NCBI GenBank assembly: GCA_017523285.1
Contig: JAFWWU010000150.1
Location: forward strand, 1-57,911
Length of the DNA: 57,911 nucleotides
From: Ruminococcus sp.
GTDB lineage: Bacteria > Bacillota > Clostridia > Oscillospirales > Ruminococcaceae
Reading direction: 5' to 3'
Part shown: in pieces, positions 33,643 to 42,254 of the stretch
Layout: every line of letters begins with the position of its first letter
Numbering within the stretch: the first letter of the stretch is position 1
Program-made: the position numbers and the translations under genes
The notes under the pieces: generated by a model
Told to the model about the DNA's origin: nothing
The model's database searches: none
What the model saw: the letters and a program-made list of their open reading frames with translations, nothing else

Positions 33643-33761
33643 TATTTCAGATATAAATATTCAAAGTTATCATCTATAATATAGACAAGAAAAAACACAG
33701 AAAGCACGATATAAATACATTTTGATTTCAATTATATATAAAATTCCAGGAGGCGATTTAT

Positions 33762-35132
33762 ATGGCTCAGACATACGACCTTACAAGAGGTAAAACCTCT
33801 TCTGTTATATTGAAATTCTTTTTCCCTATGTTCTTTACAAATATGCTTCAGCAGTTATATACTGTTGCCGATACAGCAATTGTAGGAAAAGGGCTTGGCG
33901 ATAACGCACTCGCATCAGTAGGAAATATGTCCTCGCTTACTTTCCTTATTATAGGATTTTCACTCGGAATTTCAAACGGATTTTCAGTTTCAATCGCTCA
34001 GAGCTATGGTGCAGGTAATCACGAAAAGCTTAAAAAGGCAATTGCCGCATCAGTAAAGCTTTCAGTTATAGTTACTATCATTCTTACAGCAATAAGTATG
34101 CTTTTCCTTAAACCTGTGCTTGTTATGCTTCGCACAGATGAATCTATACTTAAAGACAGCCTTATTTACGGATATATAATCTTCGGCGGACTCTTCTCAA
34201 CAATAGCTTATAATATGGCTTCATGCATATTAAGAGCATTGGGCGACAGTAAAACTCCGTTTACCGCTATTATTGTTTCAACAATTATAAATATCGGGCT
34301 TAACTGCTTCTTTATATTCGGTATGAAAACAGGCGTTGAAGGCGTTGCAATAGCAACAATTATCGCTCAGGTTGTTTCCGCACTTATATGCTTTGCAAGA
34401 CTTAAAAAAATCGAAATAATCAGACTTTCTCCACAGGATTTCAAGGCTGATTTTGCTATGTATTCAGAGCTTTTCAGAAACGGTCTGCCAATGGCTCTTA
34501 TGAATTCAATAACTGCTGTCGGCTGTATGGTAATCCAGTATTTCATCAATGGTCTTGGAGTTGCGTATACTTCCGCTTATTCTGCATGCAGTAAATTTAT
34601 CAACCTCTTTATGCAGCCTGCCTGCACAGCAGGATTTGCAATGTCATCATTTACAAGTCAGAATTACGGTGCAGGTCAGTATTACAGAATAAAAGAAGGC
34701 TTAAAATCTTGTCTTGGTATAGCAATTGTATCTTATCTTCTTCTCGGTTCAGTTATGTTCTTCTTCCCTGAAGCACTTGCTAAAATTATGCTGACAGGTG
34801 ATGAACAGATTGCAATTGCGGCACAATATCTCCCTGTAAGCGGAATAATGCTCTTTGCAGTAGATTTCCTGTTTGTATTCAGAAGCGGTGTTCAGGCAAT
34901 GGGACGTCCATTCATACCAATGATTTCGGGAATTGTTGAAATGGCAGTCCGCATCGTTGTAACAGTGTCATTCATATCACGAACAGGCTTCATAACAACT
35001 GCTTATGCGGAAGTTCTTGCATGGCTTGCCGCATTACTGCTAAATGCATCAGCATTCGTTATTTATCTTCGTTCAAAGCTTGAAGAAAAAAGAGGGCTGA
35101 ACGTTGAAGTGAATACAGCTATAAATCATTGA
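33762..35132 (+). CDS. MATE family multidrug efflux transporter
   Basis: 456 residues with 12 predicted membrane helices in two homologous bundles. The N-terminal signature FFFPMFFTNMLQQLYTVADT and VGKGLGDNALASVGN are typical of the NorM/DinF-type MATE fold, and the second bundle begins near RNGLPMALMNSITAVG. It exports cationic compounds using Na+ or H+. AGGAGG precedes the ATG. It is a single-gene unit, divergent from the AraC gene. Confidence 0.93.
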   Translation: MAQTYDLTRGKTSSVILKFFFPMFFTNMLQQLYTVADTAIVGKGLGDNALASVGNMSSLTFLIIGFSLGISNGFSVSIAQSYGAGNHEKLKKAIAASVKLSVIVTIILTAISMLFLKPVLVMLRTDESILKDSLIYGYIIFGGLFSTIAYNMASCILRALGDSKTPFTAIIVSTIINIGLNCFFIFGMKTGVEGVAIATIIAQVVSALICFARLKKIEIIRLSPQDFKADFAMYSELFRNGLPMALMNSITAVGCMVIQYFINGLGVAYTSAYSACSKFINLFMQPACTAGFAMSSFTSQNYGAGQYYRIKEGLKSCLGIAIVSYLLLGSVMFFFPEALAKIMLTGDEQIAIAAQYLPVSGIMLFAVDFLFVFRSGVQAMGRPFIPMISGIVEMAVRIVVTVSFISRTGFITTAYAEVLAWLAALLLNASAFVIYLRSKLEEKRGLNVEVNTAINH

Positions 35133-35164
35133 TAGTATGTTTTTCAAACACCCCCATAAATCAG

Positions 35165-35206
35165 ACAAGACTGTGCCGCTTCTTGCACAGTCTTGTTTGT
35201 TTTTTA
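35165..35206 (+). terminator. Terminator of the MATE gene
   Basis: A perfect 12-bp stem (35165-35176 with 35185-35196) followed by TTGTTTTTTATT. It lies between convergent genes. Confidence 0.85.
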
Positions 35207-35213
35207 TTATATT

Positions 35214-35831
35214 TTATCTTTTCTTTTTGCCGCAATTTTTATCAAATGACGGATTGCAGGCATAGAAATTCTTTGCGTTAAGCTTATCCTGAGTAATTCG
35301 AAGCGCCTCGCCAAATCGCTGGAAATGCACAATTTCACGCTCTCTCAGGAATTTGATAGGATCTCTTACATCGGGATCATCTGCAAGACGAAGAATGTTA
35401 TCATACGTTGTTCGAGCCTTTTGCTCTGCGGCAAGATTTTCATGAAGATCTGTTATGATATCTCCCTTTGACTGAAAATACGTTGCTGTGAAAGGCGCTC
35501 CCGACGCTGCAATGGGATAAATTCCTGTTGTATGATCTACAAAATAGGTGTCAAATCCGCTTTTCTTAATATCATCAATGCTAAGATTTCTTGTAAGCTG
35601 ATATAATATCGCAGAGATCATTTCGACGTGAGCGAGTTCTTCGGTTCCGATGTCCGTTAACAATCCTTTAACTTCGTCATACGGCATTGAATACCTCTGA
35701 TTAAGATATCTAAGAGAAGCTGCAAGCTCGCCGTCAGGACCTCCAAGCTGGCTAATAATAGCCATAGCAAGTTTAGGATTTGGATTTTTGATATTAACGG
35801 GGTATTGTAATTTTTTCTCATATTGCCACAT
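35214..35831 (-). CDS. cotJC: Spore coat protein CotJC, manganese catalase family
   Basis: 205 residues. Mn-catalase-like helices with metal-ligand glutamates and histidine are visible in ELAASLRYLNQRY, GTEELAHVEMISAIL, LHENLAAEQKARTTYDNIL and FLREREIVHFQRFGEAL. The N-terminus MWQYEKKLQYPVNIKNPNP is diagnostic of CotJC. It is part of the inner spore coat of Bacilli and Clostridia and may protect against peroxide. It lies three bases after cotJB. Short basic tail CGKKKR. Confidence 0.93.
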   Translation of the reverse strand: MWQYEKKLQYPVNIKNPNPKLAMAIISQLGGPDGELAASLRYLNQRYSMPYDEVKGLLTDIGTEELAHVEMISAILYQLTRNLSIDDIKKSGFDTYFVDHTTGIYPIAASGAPFTATYFQSKGDIITDLHENLAAEQKARTTYDNILRLADDPDVRDPIKFLREREIVHFQRFGEALRITQDKLNAKNFYACNPSFDKNCGKKKR

Positions 35832-35834
35832 ACA

Positions 35835-36080
35835 TTAACTCCTTTCCCAAGGCCATTTGCCGTCTACCCAATCCCAGCGGCTTGTATTATTTGACTGCTG
35901 TGGAGTAATCGGACCGAACTTCTCGTTATATTCCCTCTCGGCTTCTTTTCTGAGTTCATTGTATTTCTGAAAAAGTGCAAGAGCTCTTTTACAGTCAGGG
36001 TGAGTATCAAGATAAAGATTAAGCTCTTTAAGGGCAAAATCATACCTCTTGATTTTCATCATAAGCTCTCTCTCATTCAC
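35835..36080 (-). CDS. cotJB: Spore coat protein CotJB
   Basis: About 81 residues: MKIKRYDFALKELNLYLDTH (near 8-27), CKRALALFQKYNEL and a C-terminal GPITPQQSN plus WDWVDGKWPWE, all typical of CotJB. It is the second component of the coat complex. I chose GTG 36080, eight bases after GGAGG, which overlaps the cotJA stop by eight bases; another GTG at 36089 lies inside the ribosome site. Confidence 0.9.
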   Translation of the reverse strand: MNERELMMKIKRYDFALKELNLYLDTHPDCKRALALFQKYNELRKEAEREYNEKFGPITPQQSNNTSRWDWVDGKWPWERS

Positions 36081-36315
36081 AGCAATCACCTCCGTTTAAG
36101 AAAGGAAAATTCAGCTCAGGAAAAAGTGTGCCGTTTTTCAAGGCATTTTCTGCGTCATAGACTTCATTCAGCTGCTGAAACGGTACATACGCCATTGCAA
36201 GCGGTGTTTCGGCAGGGAAATTAGTTTTCAATGACGGCTTATTCATTGCATTTCTGCTTCTGTCAGGTGTATTATTAACGATATTTTCAATATCTTCAAA
36301 AAGCTTCAGATTCAT
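36073..36315 (-). CDS. cotJA: Spore coat-associated protein CotJA
   Basis: 80 residues. The conserved CotJA core is PLAMAYVPFQQLNEVYDAENAL (about 40-61). An N-terminal extension of about 35 residues precedes it. It ends in NGGDCCE, and the codons for these residues also form the cotJB ribosome site. ATG 36315 follows GGAGG by about eight bases. It is the first gene of the cotJABC operon; a mother-cell sigma-E promoter is expected upstream but I could not fix one. Confidence 0.88.
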   Translation of the reverse strand: MNLKLFEDIENIVNNTPDRSRNAMNKPSLKTNFPAETPLAMAYVPFQQLNEVYDAENALKNGTLFPELNFPFLNGGDCCE

Positions 36316-36348
36316 TGAAATTCCTCCGTTGTTTATTTGCAATAAGAG

Positions 36349-36379
36349 TTAAGGCGATATCGCATAAAACACGCCTTAA
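36349..36379. repeat. Short palindrome with TTAAGGC ends
   Basis: TTAAGGCG (36349-36356) pairs with CGCCTTAA (36372-36379). The ends match those of the 89-bp element at 4057-4145, so it may be an internally deleted relative. Confidence 0.4.
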
Positions 36380-36443
36380 TATTCTCTTTAATGCATATTA
36401 CATTATATTCGTAATATAAAAATACGTTCTTTATACGAAAAAC

Positions 36444-36485
36444 AAAAGACTGTACCGATTTTTCAGAATCAGTACAGTCTTTATT
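36444..36485 (-). terminator. Terminator of the two-component/ABC operon
   Basis: AAAGACTGTAC (36445-36455) pairs with GTACAGTCTTT (36472-36482). The minus-strand tail is TTTTGTTTTT. It is about 45 bases after the kinase stop. Confidence 0.8.
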
Positions 36486-36528
36486 GCTTATTGAAAAATT
36501 ATATAAAGCTTAAGGAAACGGTATTTTT

Positions 36529-37425
36529 TCAGAATATAACAGTAATTCTGAAAAATCCGTTTTTATCAAATTCCGCTTTAGCTTCAATGCCAAGCTTATC
36601 CGAAAGACATTTCACAACATAAAGCCCTAACCCCGAACCACTTTTATTCCGTGAAACAGGCTTATAAAACGGCTCAAAAACACGAGTTATATCAATATCC
36701 ATCGATTCCTCTGTATCGTTGAAAACAGAAAAAACAACTCTGCTTTCATTCTTTGAAACGGATACTCCAAGAGTTTTTAACGTATATTTCTGAGCATTTG
36801 AGAATAGATTTTCCGTAATTCTCATTACATAATTCAGATTACTTTCAATAACAATACCATCTGATATTTCAAAATCGGGAGTAATTTCCCTCTCCTGCAT
36901 CCAGCCGTATTGTTCCATTACAAAATCCGAAATAAGATTACTGAGATTTATGCTTTCCAAAGCTACATTCTCCTGACCGTTTTCAAGCTTTGAAAGCTCG
37001 AAAAATTCATCGGAAAGCTCTTTCAGATATGCGTTTTTCTGCAAGGCAATTTCAAGATATTCAGCGTTTTTTCCTGTCAGCTCACCGCTTTTTTCAATCA
37101 TCTGCAGATACCCGAGAGCTGCTGTAAGCGGTGTGCGGAAATCATGCGATATCCCTGAAATTACATTATTAAGCTGTTCACGACTGCGCTTATATTCCAC
37201 ATCAAGAGAACGTTGAATATCCGTATGCTCGTTAAGCTTTACCGCAAGTTCAACAATATCCCTGTCGAAGTTGTCAACCTTAATTGGACTGCCGTATTCG
37301 ATATTTTTTCGTTGTTCCACCTGCCTACCGAAGCTTTTAATCTGTTTTTTCAGTGATATATATTTTATCAGAAATACAGCAAAAAGCAAAAAGAGGCAGA
37401 TTATAATAATTTTTGTGAAATCCAT
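36529..37425 (-). CDS. Sensor histidine kinase
   Basis: 298 residues with a single N-terminal membrane helix (about 4-23) and almost no extracellular part. The HisKA phosphorylation site is H94 in GISHDFRTPLT. The ATP-binding domain shows NLFSNAQKYT and GSGLGLYVVKCL. Kinases without a sensor loop usually read a partner, here plausibly the ABC exporter encoded with it. It phosphorylates the OmpR-type regulator encoded at 39233. GGAGG precedes the ATG. It is the last gene of the operon. Confidence 0.92.
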   Translation of the reverse strand: MDFTKIIIICLFLLFAVFLIKYISLKKQIKSFGRQVEQRKNIEYGSPIKVDNFDRDIVELAVKLNEHTDIQRSLDVEYKRSREQLNNVISGISHDFRTPLTAALGYLQMIEKSGELTGKNAEYLEIALQKNAYLKELSDEFFELSKLENGQENVALESINLSNLISDFVMEQYGWMQEREITPDFEISDGIVIESNLNYVMRITENLFSNAQKYTLKTLGVSVSKNESRVVFSVFNDTEESMDIDITRVFEPFYKPVSRNKSGSGLGLYVVKCLSDKLGIEAKAEFDKNGFFRITVIF

Positions 37426-37463
37426 AATCTACCTCCTCTTTTTTCTTAAAAATCAAGAAATAT

Positions 37464-38210
37464 TTATTTAAAATTCTTTTTCTTATAGCTTATGTATGTA
37501 AGTGTGTATAATCCGACAAAAAATACAACAAAGCTTCCTATAACCTTTACAACAAAGCCTGTCGAATAATCAGCCTTTACAAATTCTGTTATTTGTATAG
37601 TCGGTGAACAGCTCAAAGCCTTTGTTATAAACTTATTTACTCCTGTCATTTCAGAAGTTTCTATAATCATCAGATATACAAATAACGGTATCATACTCAG
37701 TGAATAAATCAAAATCGGTGCGGCAAGTATGTGTCTTATAAGCATACTTATAAATACATTTATACAGCTGATATTAAGAATTATAATTATACCAAGTAAA
37801 ACTGTAAGCCACAATTCATTCATTTCGCCAATACCATATTTATTTCCTACTATGGAATAAGCTATGACAGGAGGAATTATCATTACTGCGGTAGAGAACA
37901 CGTTATATACAATAAGCTTACTGAAAATAATATGATGTGTATTTGCTCCATCCATTATTTCGTAATAATATGTTCTATTGTAATAAAGATTAGATATCAT
38001 AGCAGATACTATTATCCCAAAATAGCCTGTTATCAGAATTCCGCCGCTTTGTGAATAAAAAATCAGAAATTGATAAAGATTCTTTTGTTCCATATCAGCA
38101 AGCGAAGCAAACGGCATTACCGTAGGTAAAAGTCCGAATACACAAAAAATCATAAAGAATATTCCTGAACGCACACTTCTGTAAAATTCAGCCTTAATCA
38201 GTTTACTCAT
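37464..38210 (-). CDS. ABC-2 type exporter permease
   Basis: 248 residues with six predicted membrane helices (first about 18-38, last about 220-240). The N-terminus MSKLIKAEFYRSVRSGIFF is typical of permeases from antimicrobial-peptide (lantibiotic-type) resistance exporters. ATG 38210 overlaps the ATPase stop by eight bases (ATGAGTAA), so the two are translationally coupled. Only one permease gene is present; it would act as a homodimer. Confidence 0.8.
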   Translation of the reverse strand: MSKLIKAEFYRSVRSGIFFMIFCVFGLLPTVMPFASLADMEQKNLYQFLIFYSQSGGILITGYFGIIVSAMISNLYYNRTYYYEIMDGANTHHIIFSKLIVYNVFSTAVMIIPPVIAYSIVGNKYGIGEMNELWLTVLLGIIIILNISCINVFISMLIRHILAAPILIYSLSMIPLFVYLMIIETSEMTGVNKFITKALSCSPTIQITEFVKADYSTGFVVKVIGSFVVFFVGLYTLTYISYKKKNFK

Positions 38211-39111
38211 TTTCAGCACCTACCTTTGATAAATAGAAATCTTCAAGGCTTTCGCCCTCACTTATGAATTTTGTGAGGATAAGTCCGTTGTCTGTGATAG
38301 TTTTTGAAACTTTTTCAACATTATCAAGGAAGTCAAACAGGCGGATTTCATCGCCGTGAATGACCTTGTACTGCTTTGTCCCCAGTTTATCTTCAATAAC
38401 TGCGGCTGTGCGGTTTATATCGTTTGTGCGGATAGCGTAATAACTGCGGCATTTCGCCATAAGCTCCTCTCTGCTGAGATTTTCAATCTGCTTGCCATGG
38501 TTTATTATAGAGAAATCCGTACAAAGCTCGGAAAGCTCTGAAAGAATATGACTTGAAATAATAATAGTAACATTTTTCTCTTCCGCAAGTTTTTTCAGCA
38601 TAAGGCGGATTTCTACTATACCCTCAGGGTCAAGACCGTTTACAGGCTCATCAAGCACCATAATTTCAGGCTCTGCGAGAAGTGCCATGGCAATTCCAAG
38701 ACGCTGAGTCATACCAAGCGAGAATTTGCCAGCTTTTTTCTTTCCAACATCTTGAAGTCCTACAAAATCAAGCATTTCGTCAATTTTCTTCTTGTCTGCA
38801 ACTCCCTTTACATAACGAACATACTCCATATTCTGTCTTGCGTTAAGACTTTTGTCAACGATAGGCGCTTCAAGCATAAATGCCATTCTTTTTCTGCTTT
38901 TGTCGAGCTCATCATTCCTGCCGAAAAAACCTATTCCCCCACTACTCGGAGCAGCAAGACCTGCCAGCATTTTCATAATAGTAGTTTTACCTGCACCATT
39001 AGGTCCGATAAGTCCGCAGATATGTCCTTTTTCAACGCTCAGACTGAAATTATCAACTACAGTTTTTCTGCCATAATTCTTACTGAGATTTTTAAGTTCA
39101 ATTACGTTCAT
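38203..39111 (-). CDS. ABC transporter ATP-binding protein (exporter, bacitracin/lantibiotic type)
   Basis: About 302 residues: Walker A GPNGAGKTT, signature FSLGMTQRLGIA, Walker B IMVLDEPVNGLDPEG, switch HILSELSEL, then a 90-residue C-terminal extension as in BcrA/NukF-type ATPases. ATG 39111 follows AAAGGGTGG. It is preceded by the four-repeat operator and a TATAAT box, so it is probably activated by the response regulator at 39233. It works with the permease at 37464 to export or detoxify a membrane-active compound; this is inference. Confidence 0.92.
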   Translation of the reverse strand: MNVIELKNLSKNYGRKTVVDNFSLSVEKGHICGLIGPNGAGKTTIMKMLAGLAAPSSGGIGFFGRNDELDKSRKRMAFMLEAPIVDKSLNARQNMEYVRYVKGVADKKKIDEMLDFVGLQDVGKKKAGKFSLGMTQRLGIAMALLAEPEIMVLDEPVNGLDPEGIVEIRLMLKKLAEEKNVTIIISSHILSELSELCTDFSIINHGKQIENLSREELMAKCRSYYAIRTNDINRTAAVIEDKLGTKQYKVIHGDEIRLFDFLDNVEKVSKTITDNGLILTKFISEGESLEDFYLSKVGAENE

Positions 39112-39174
39112 TTTTACCACCCTTTCCGTAATCATTTTCTGTCATCAAGGCTTCTCTGCCTTGTCTGTAATTAT

Positions 39175-39180
39175 ATTATA
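39175..39180 (-). promoter_or_regulatory. -10 box of the ABC exporter operon
   Basis: GATTTATAATATAAT on the minus strand gives a good -10. The -35 position falls inside the GTAAAG repeats and has no consensus hexamer, as expected for an activator-dependent promoter. Confidence 0.45.
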
Positions 39181-39190
39181 AATCGGCATA

Positions 39191-39230
39191 GTAAAGAAAA
39201 GGTAAAGTAAAAGGTTAAAAAAAGGTAAAG
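39191..39230. promoter_or_regulatory. Four direct repeats, candidate response-regulator operator
   Basis: In plus orientation GTAAAG occurs at 39191, 39202 and 39225, and a variant GTTAAA at 39214. The spacings are 11, 12 and 11 bases. Each unit is followed by A-rich sequence (GTAAAGAAAAG). One-turn-spaced direct repeats adjoining a promoter are typical OmpR/PhoB-family binding sites. They lie between the regulator gene and the exporter genes. Confidence 0.6.
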
Positions 39231-39232
39231 AA

Positions 39233-39922
39233 TTAATCCGCCAGCTTATATCCCATTCCCCATACGGTTTCAATATATTCCTGTGCATCATCAAGTTTTT
39301 TTATTTTGTTTCTGATATTGCTCATATGAACCTTTATTGTGGTATCATCCTTGAAATAAGGCTCGTGCCACACACTTTCAAAGAGATTTGATTTTGAAAA
39401 AAGCTTTTTCGGATTTTGAAGCATAAGTTCAAGAATTGCATATTCCTTGCTTGTCAGTATAAGCGTATTTCCATTAATGGAAGCAGATGCACTGTTTCTG
39501 TCAAGGATAAGCTTTTTATATGTAAGAGTACTTTGGCTGTCTGAATTATTATTCTTATTTTCTGAACGTCGAAGCACCGCTTCAATACGCACGAGAAGCT
39601 CATCAAGATCAAAGGGCTTTGTAATATAATCGTCTGCACCCATTCGGATAGCGTCTATCTTCGACTGAACCATACTTTTTGCAGAAACAATTATTATAGG
39701 CACATCTGAAAATTCACGAACCTTCTGTAAAACTGTATCTCCGCTCTGAAAAGGCAGCATAAGGTCGAGTATAACAAGTGAAATCCTGTTATCTTCACGA
39801 ATAATGCGAACAGCGTCAAGTCCGTTTTCAGCGGATATTGTATCATATTGATTTTCAGAAAGATAATCACGGATAAGACGATTTATTTCCTTATCATCTT
39901 CAACAACAAGTATCTTTTTCAT
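39233..39922 (-). CDS. OmpR/PhoB family response regulator
   Basis: 229 residues. Receiver domain: acidic pocket VVEDD (6-10), phospho-acceptor D53 in ILDLMLP, lysine in ITKPF (about 103-107). The C-terminal winged helix carries LTSKEYAILELML and TTIKVHMSNIRNKI. The true start is the ATG at 39922 after AGGAGG; a longer frame upstream is hydrophobic noise. It has its own promoter and is followed by the operator repeats and the exporter-kinase genes, all in one direction. It probably activates the exporter. Confidence 0.94.
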   Translation of the reverse strand: MKKILVVEDDKEINRLIRDYLSENQYDTISAENGLDAVRIIREDNRISLVILDLMLPFQSGDTVLQKVREFSDVPIIIVSAKSMVQSKIDAIRMGADDYITKPFDLDELLVRIEAVLRRSENKNNNSDSQSTLTYKKLILDRNSASASINGNTLILTSKEYAILELMLQNPKKLFSKSNLFESVWHEPYFKDDTTIKVHMSNIRNKIKKLDDAQEYIETVWGMGYKLAD

Positions 39923-39952
39923 AATGCCTCCTGTTAATGCGGTATACACTAA

Positions 39953-39981
39953 ATTATAACACGATATTACTATGATTTCAA
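39953..39981 (-). promoter_or_regulatory. Promoter of the response regulator gene
   Basis: Minus-strand TTGAAA (39981-39976), 17 bases, TATAAT (39958-39953). Confidence 0.7.
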
Positions 39982-40030
39982 TAACAAACAGAAAATAAAA
40001 TATCGGTTTTAAAACAATTTCAATCTGTAC

Positions 40031-40060
40031 TTGAAATATGGTATGCAAATTTGTTATAAT
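40031..40060 (+). promoter_or_regulatory. Promoter of the LysR gene
   Basis: TTGAAA (40031-40036), 18 bases, TATAAT (40055-40060). A second GGTATAATATT follows 15 bases later. Confidence 0.55.
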
Positions 40061-40092
40061 ATTGGTATAATATTACGAAAAGAGGTTTTGAA

Positions 40093-41016
40093 ATGAATCT
40101 TATGCATCTTAAATACGCTGTTGAAATAGCTAAGAATAAGTCTATAAGCAGAACAGCCGAAAAGCTTTATATGGGACAGCCTAATCTCAGCCGAGCTATA
40201 AAAGAGCTTGAAGACAGTATCGGAATTACAATCTTCAACAGAACCTCTAAAGGAATTTCAATAACAGCAGAGGGAGAGGAATTTCTCGCATACGCAAGAA
40301 AAATCGTTGAACAGGTTGATGAAATAGAGTCAATCTATCATAAAGACGGAAAGAAAAAACAGCGTCTTTCCGTGTGCGTTCCGAGAGCAAGCTATATTTC
40401 ATTTGCTCTTGCAGGATTTACCTCTCAGCTTGATATTACCGACCCTGCAGAAATTTATTATAAAGAAACAAACTCAATGAGCGCCATAAACAGTCTGCTC
40501 AAAGGTGATTGCGGGCTTGCGGTAATCCGTTATCAATCAACATTTGATAAGTATTTCAATAATCTTTTCAATGAAAAAAATATTCTTGCAGAAACTATCA
40601 CTGAGTTTTCATACGTTCTGCTTGTATCAAAAAACAGTACGCTTGCAAGAAAAGACGATATCGAGCTTTCAGACCTTTCGGAATATATAGAAATCACACA
40701 CTCCGACCCTTATGTTCCATCTCTGCCGCTTAATGACGTTATGAAAGCAGAGCTTTCTGAATATGTAAACAAGCGTATTTTCGTATTTGAAAGAGGAAGC
40801 CAGTTTGTTCTGCTCGAAAATGTCCCCGAAACATTTATGTGGGTTTCTCCGATACCTCAGCCGCTTCTTTTTAAGCACAATCTTGTTCAGAAAACCTGCA
40901 ACTCAAATAATAAAAAATACAGAGATGTATTGATTCATCGCCGAGGCTATAAGCTTACAGAGCTTGATAACCGATTTATTGATGAAGTTTATAAGGCGAA
41001 AACAATTTTTCTATAA
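40093..41016 (+). CDS. LysR family transcriptional regulator
   Basis: 307 residues. The N-terminal winged helix-turn-helix (residues 1-60, including ISRTAEKLYMGQPNLSRAI and LEDSIGITIFNR) is standard; the remaining 230 residues form the ligand-binding domain. LysR proteins usually regulate a divergent neighbour, but here the divergent gene is the response regulator and the next plus-strand gene is tRNA-Leu, so the target is unclear. GAGG precedes the ATG. Confidence 0.92.
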   Translation: MNLMHLKYAVEIAKNKSISRTAEKLYMGQPNLSRAIKELEDSIGITIFNRTSKGISITAEGEEFLAYARKIVEQVDEIESIYHKDGKKKQRLSVCVPRASYISFALAGFTSQLDITDPAEIYYKETNSMSAINSLLKGDCGLAVIRYQSTFDKYFNNLFNEKNILAETITEFSYVLLVSKNSTLARKDDIELSDLSEYIEITHSDPYVPSLPLNDVMKAELSEYVNKRIFVFERGSQFVLLENVPETFMWVSPIPQPLLFKHNLVQKTCNSNNKKYRDVLIHRRGYKLTELDNRFIDEVYKAKTIFL

Positions 41017-41097
41017 TTTTTTGCGTTCAAAAAACCGCCATTTACCTACAAAATCACACTTTTTTTAAAAAAATCCAAAAAAATTTTCAAAAAAGGC

Positions 41098-41126
41098 TTG
41101 ACATTTGCTTTTTGTTTTGGTATAAT
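41098..41126 (+). promoter_or_regulatory. Consensus promoter of tRNA-Leu
   Basis: Perfect TTGACA (41098-41103), 17-base spacer, perfect TATAAT (41121-41126), as expected for a stable RNA gene. Confidence 0.88.
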
Positions 41127-41188
41127 AATAAAGCAGTCAAACGAGAGAGGTTAAAATCTCAAAGAATATGACTGTTGAATATTGTTAT

Positions 41189-41273
41189 GCGAGTGTGCTG
41201 GAATAGGCAGACAGGCACGTTTGAGGGGCGTGTGTCGCAAGGCGTATGGGTTCAAGTCCCATCACTCGCACCA
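41189..41273 (+). tRNA. tRNA-Leu (anticodon GAG)
   Basis: An 85-base class II tRNA. Acceptor arms GCGAGTG and CACTCGC pair fully. The anticodon stem-loop CACGTTTGAGGGGCGTG carries GAG. A long variable arm (TGTCGCAAGGCG) follows, then T-loop GGTTCAAGTCC and an encoded CCA. It reads CTC and CTT codons. Confidence 0.93.
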
Positions 41274-41283
41274 ATATCAGAAA

Positions 41284-41309
41284 GAATCGTCCGATAGGGC
41301 GATTTTTTT
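41284..41309 (+). terminator. Terminator of tRNA-Leu
   Basis: AATCGTCC (41285-41292) pairs with GGGCGATT (41297-41304), followed by a T-run. Confidence 0.88.
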
Positions 41310-41341
41310 ATTACCCTGAAACAACAGGAGCTGACTTCTTT

Positions 41342-41998
41342 ATGAAAACAAAAAAAGATTGTGAGGAATTACTCCACCTGTGTGCCGCATCTGTCGGCGG
41401 ATTTTTCGGTGCTTATTCAATTCTCAACCGCCATGAAAATTTCGGCTCTTCAGCAACTACAAATCTGATAATAATTATTTCCGATATTCTCGGAAATTCA
41501 CTGAAAGACGCTTTTATCCGATTAACCGCAATGCTCATTTACGTTTCAGCCATAATACTTACAGTTTTAATTGCTCATTACACCTCATTAAACACTAAAA
41601 AATTAAGCGTATTTCTCAGCTCATACTGTGCTGTTATACTATGCTTTCTTCCCGAAAAAATGGACTATATCATTTCACTGTATCCGATTTTCTTTACAAC
41701 TGCGTTTCAATGGAATTCGTTTATGGGAACAGGAAAGCTTGCAAGCTCTACGATTTTTTCAACGAATAATTTGCGTGTAACAGTCTGCGGATATGTAAGC
41801 TATATTATCTCAAAAGACAAAAAACAACTCGAAACCGCAAATTACTATGCTCTTACGTTGCTTTTTTTCCATATAGGCGTAATATACGAATATATCTTCT
41901 TCCGACTTTTCGGTATAAAAAGTTCTGTTGCAGCTTTTCCGCTTCTTGCCGCAACATTCGCAGTTATTCTGATTGGCGAAAGAAGAAAGAACAGATAG
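41342..41998 (+). CDS. DUF1275 (YoaK-like) membrane protein
   Basis: 218 residues with six predicted membrane helices. The family pattern is visible as GGFFGAYSILNRHENFGSSA with TTN nearby (compare G..DA..F......F....TGN) and FQWNSFMGTGKLASSTI with STNNLR. The function of DUF1275 is not known. ATG 41342 follows AGGAG by about 11 bases; an upstream in-frame ATG lies inside the tRNA and is excluded. It may be read through from the tRNA promoter or have a weak promoter of its own. Confidence 0.75.
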   Translation: MKTKKDCEELLHLCAASVGGFFGAYSILNRHENFGSSATTNLIIIISDILGNSLKDAFIRLTAMLIYVSAIILTVLIAHYTSLNTKKLSVFLSSYCAVILCFLPEKMDYIISLYPIFFTTAFQWNSFMGTGKLASSTIFSTNNLRVTVCGYVSYIISKDKKQLETANYYALTLLFFHIGVIYEYIFFRLFGIKSSVAAFPLLAATFAVILIGERRKNR

Positions 41999-42004
41999 CT
42001 ATTC

Positions 42005-42036
42005 AAGACTTCCGTTTTCGGAGGTCTTTTCTGCTT
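42005..42036 (+). terminator. Terminator of the DUF1275 gene
   Basis: A 10-bp stem with one wobble (42005-42014 with 42019-42028), TTTT loop, tail TTCTGCTTTTTT. Confidence 0.8.
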
Positions 42037-42087
42037 TTTTCAACAATTTAATAGCCTTATAAAGCATAAAAATCGAATTTTAGCCGA

Positions 42088-42116
42088 TTGACATAATATA
42101 CCGCCTATGGTATAAT
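42088..42116 (+). promoter_or_regulatory. Consensus promoter of the polysaccharide gene cluster
   Basis: TTGACA (42088-42093), 17 bases ending TATGG, TATAAT (42111-42116). The leader to the TTG start is about 130 nt and contains an imperfect ACAGAT/ATCTGT hairpin (42191-42230 area). Confidence 0.82.
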
Positions 42117-42254
42117 TATTAATATGTATTATTGCTGTGTTTACACACTAATTATTTGGTAAAAATGCTATTTTGCTTATCGCAAAGAATAACAAACAGA
42201 TTACGGCAGACTTTAAATGCTGTTATCTGTAATTTTGAAAAAGGAGTTGGTTTT

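Noticed and set aside
39923..40048. Hydrophobic N-terminal extension of the response regulator
   Set aside because: A strong AGGAGG lies before the ATG at 39922 and the receiver domain begins there; the extension overlaps the promoter.
41246..41341. Longer N-terminus for the DUF1275 protein
   Set aside because: The extra codons fall inside tRNA-Leu and its terminator, so the start at 41342 was taken.
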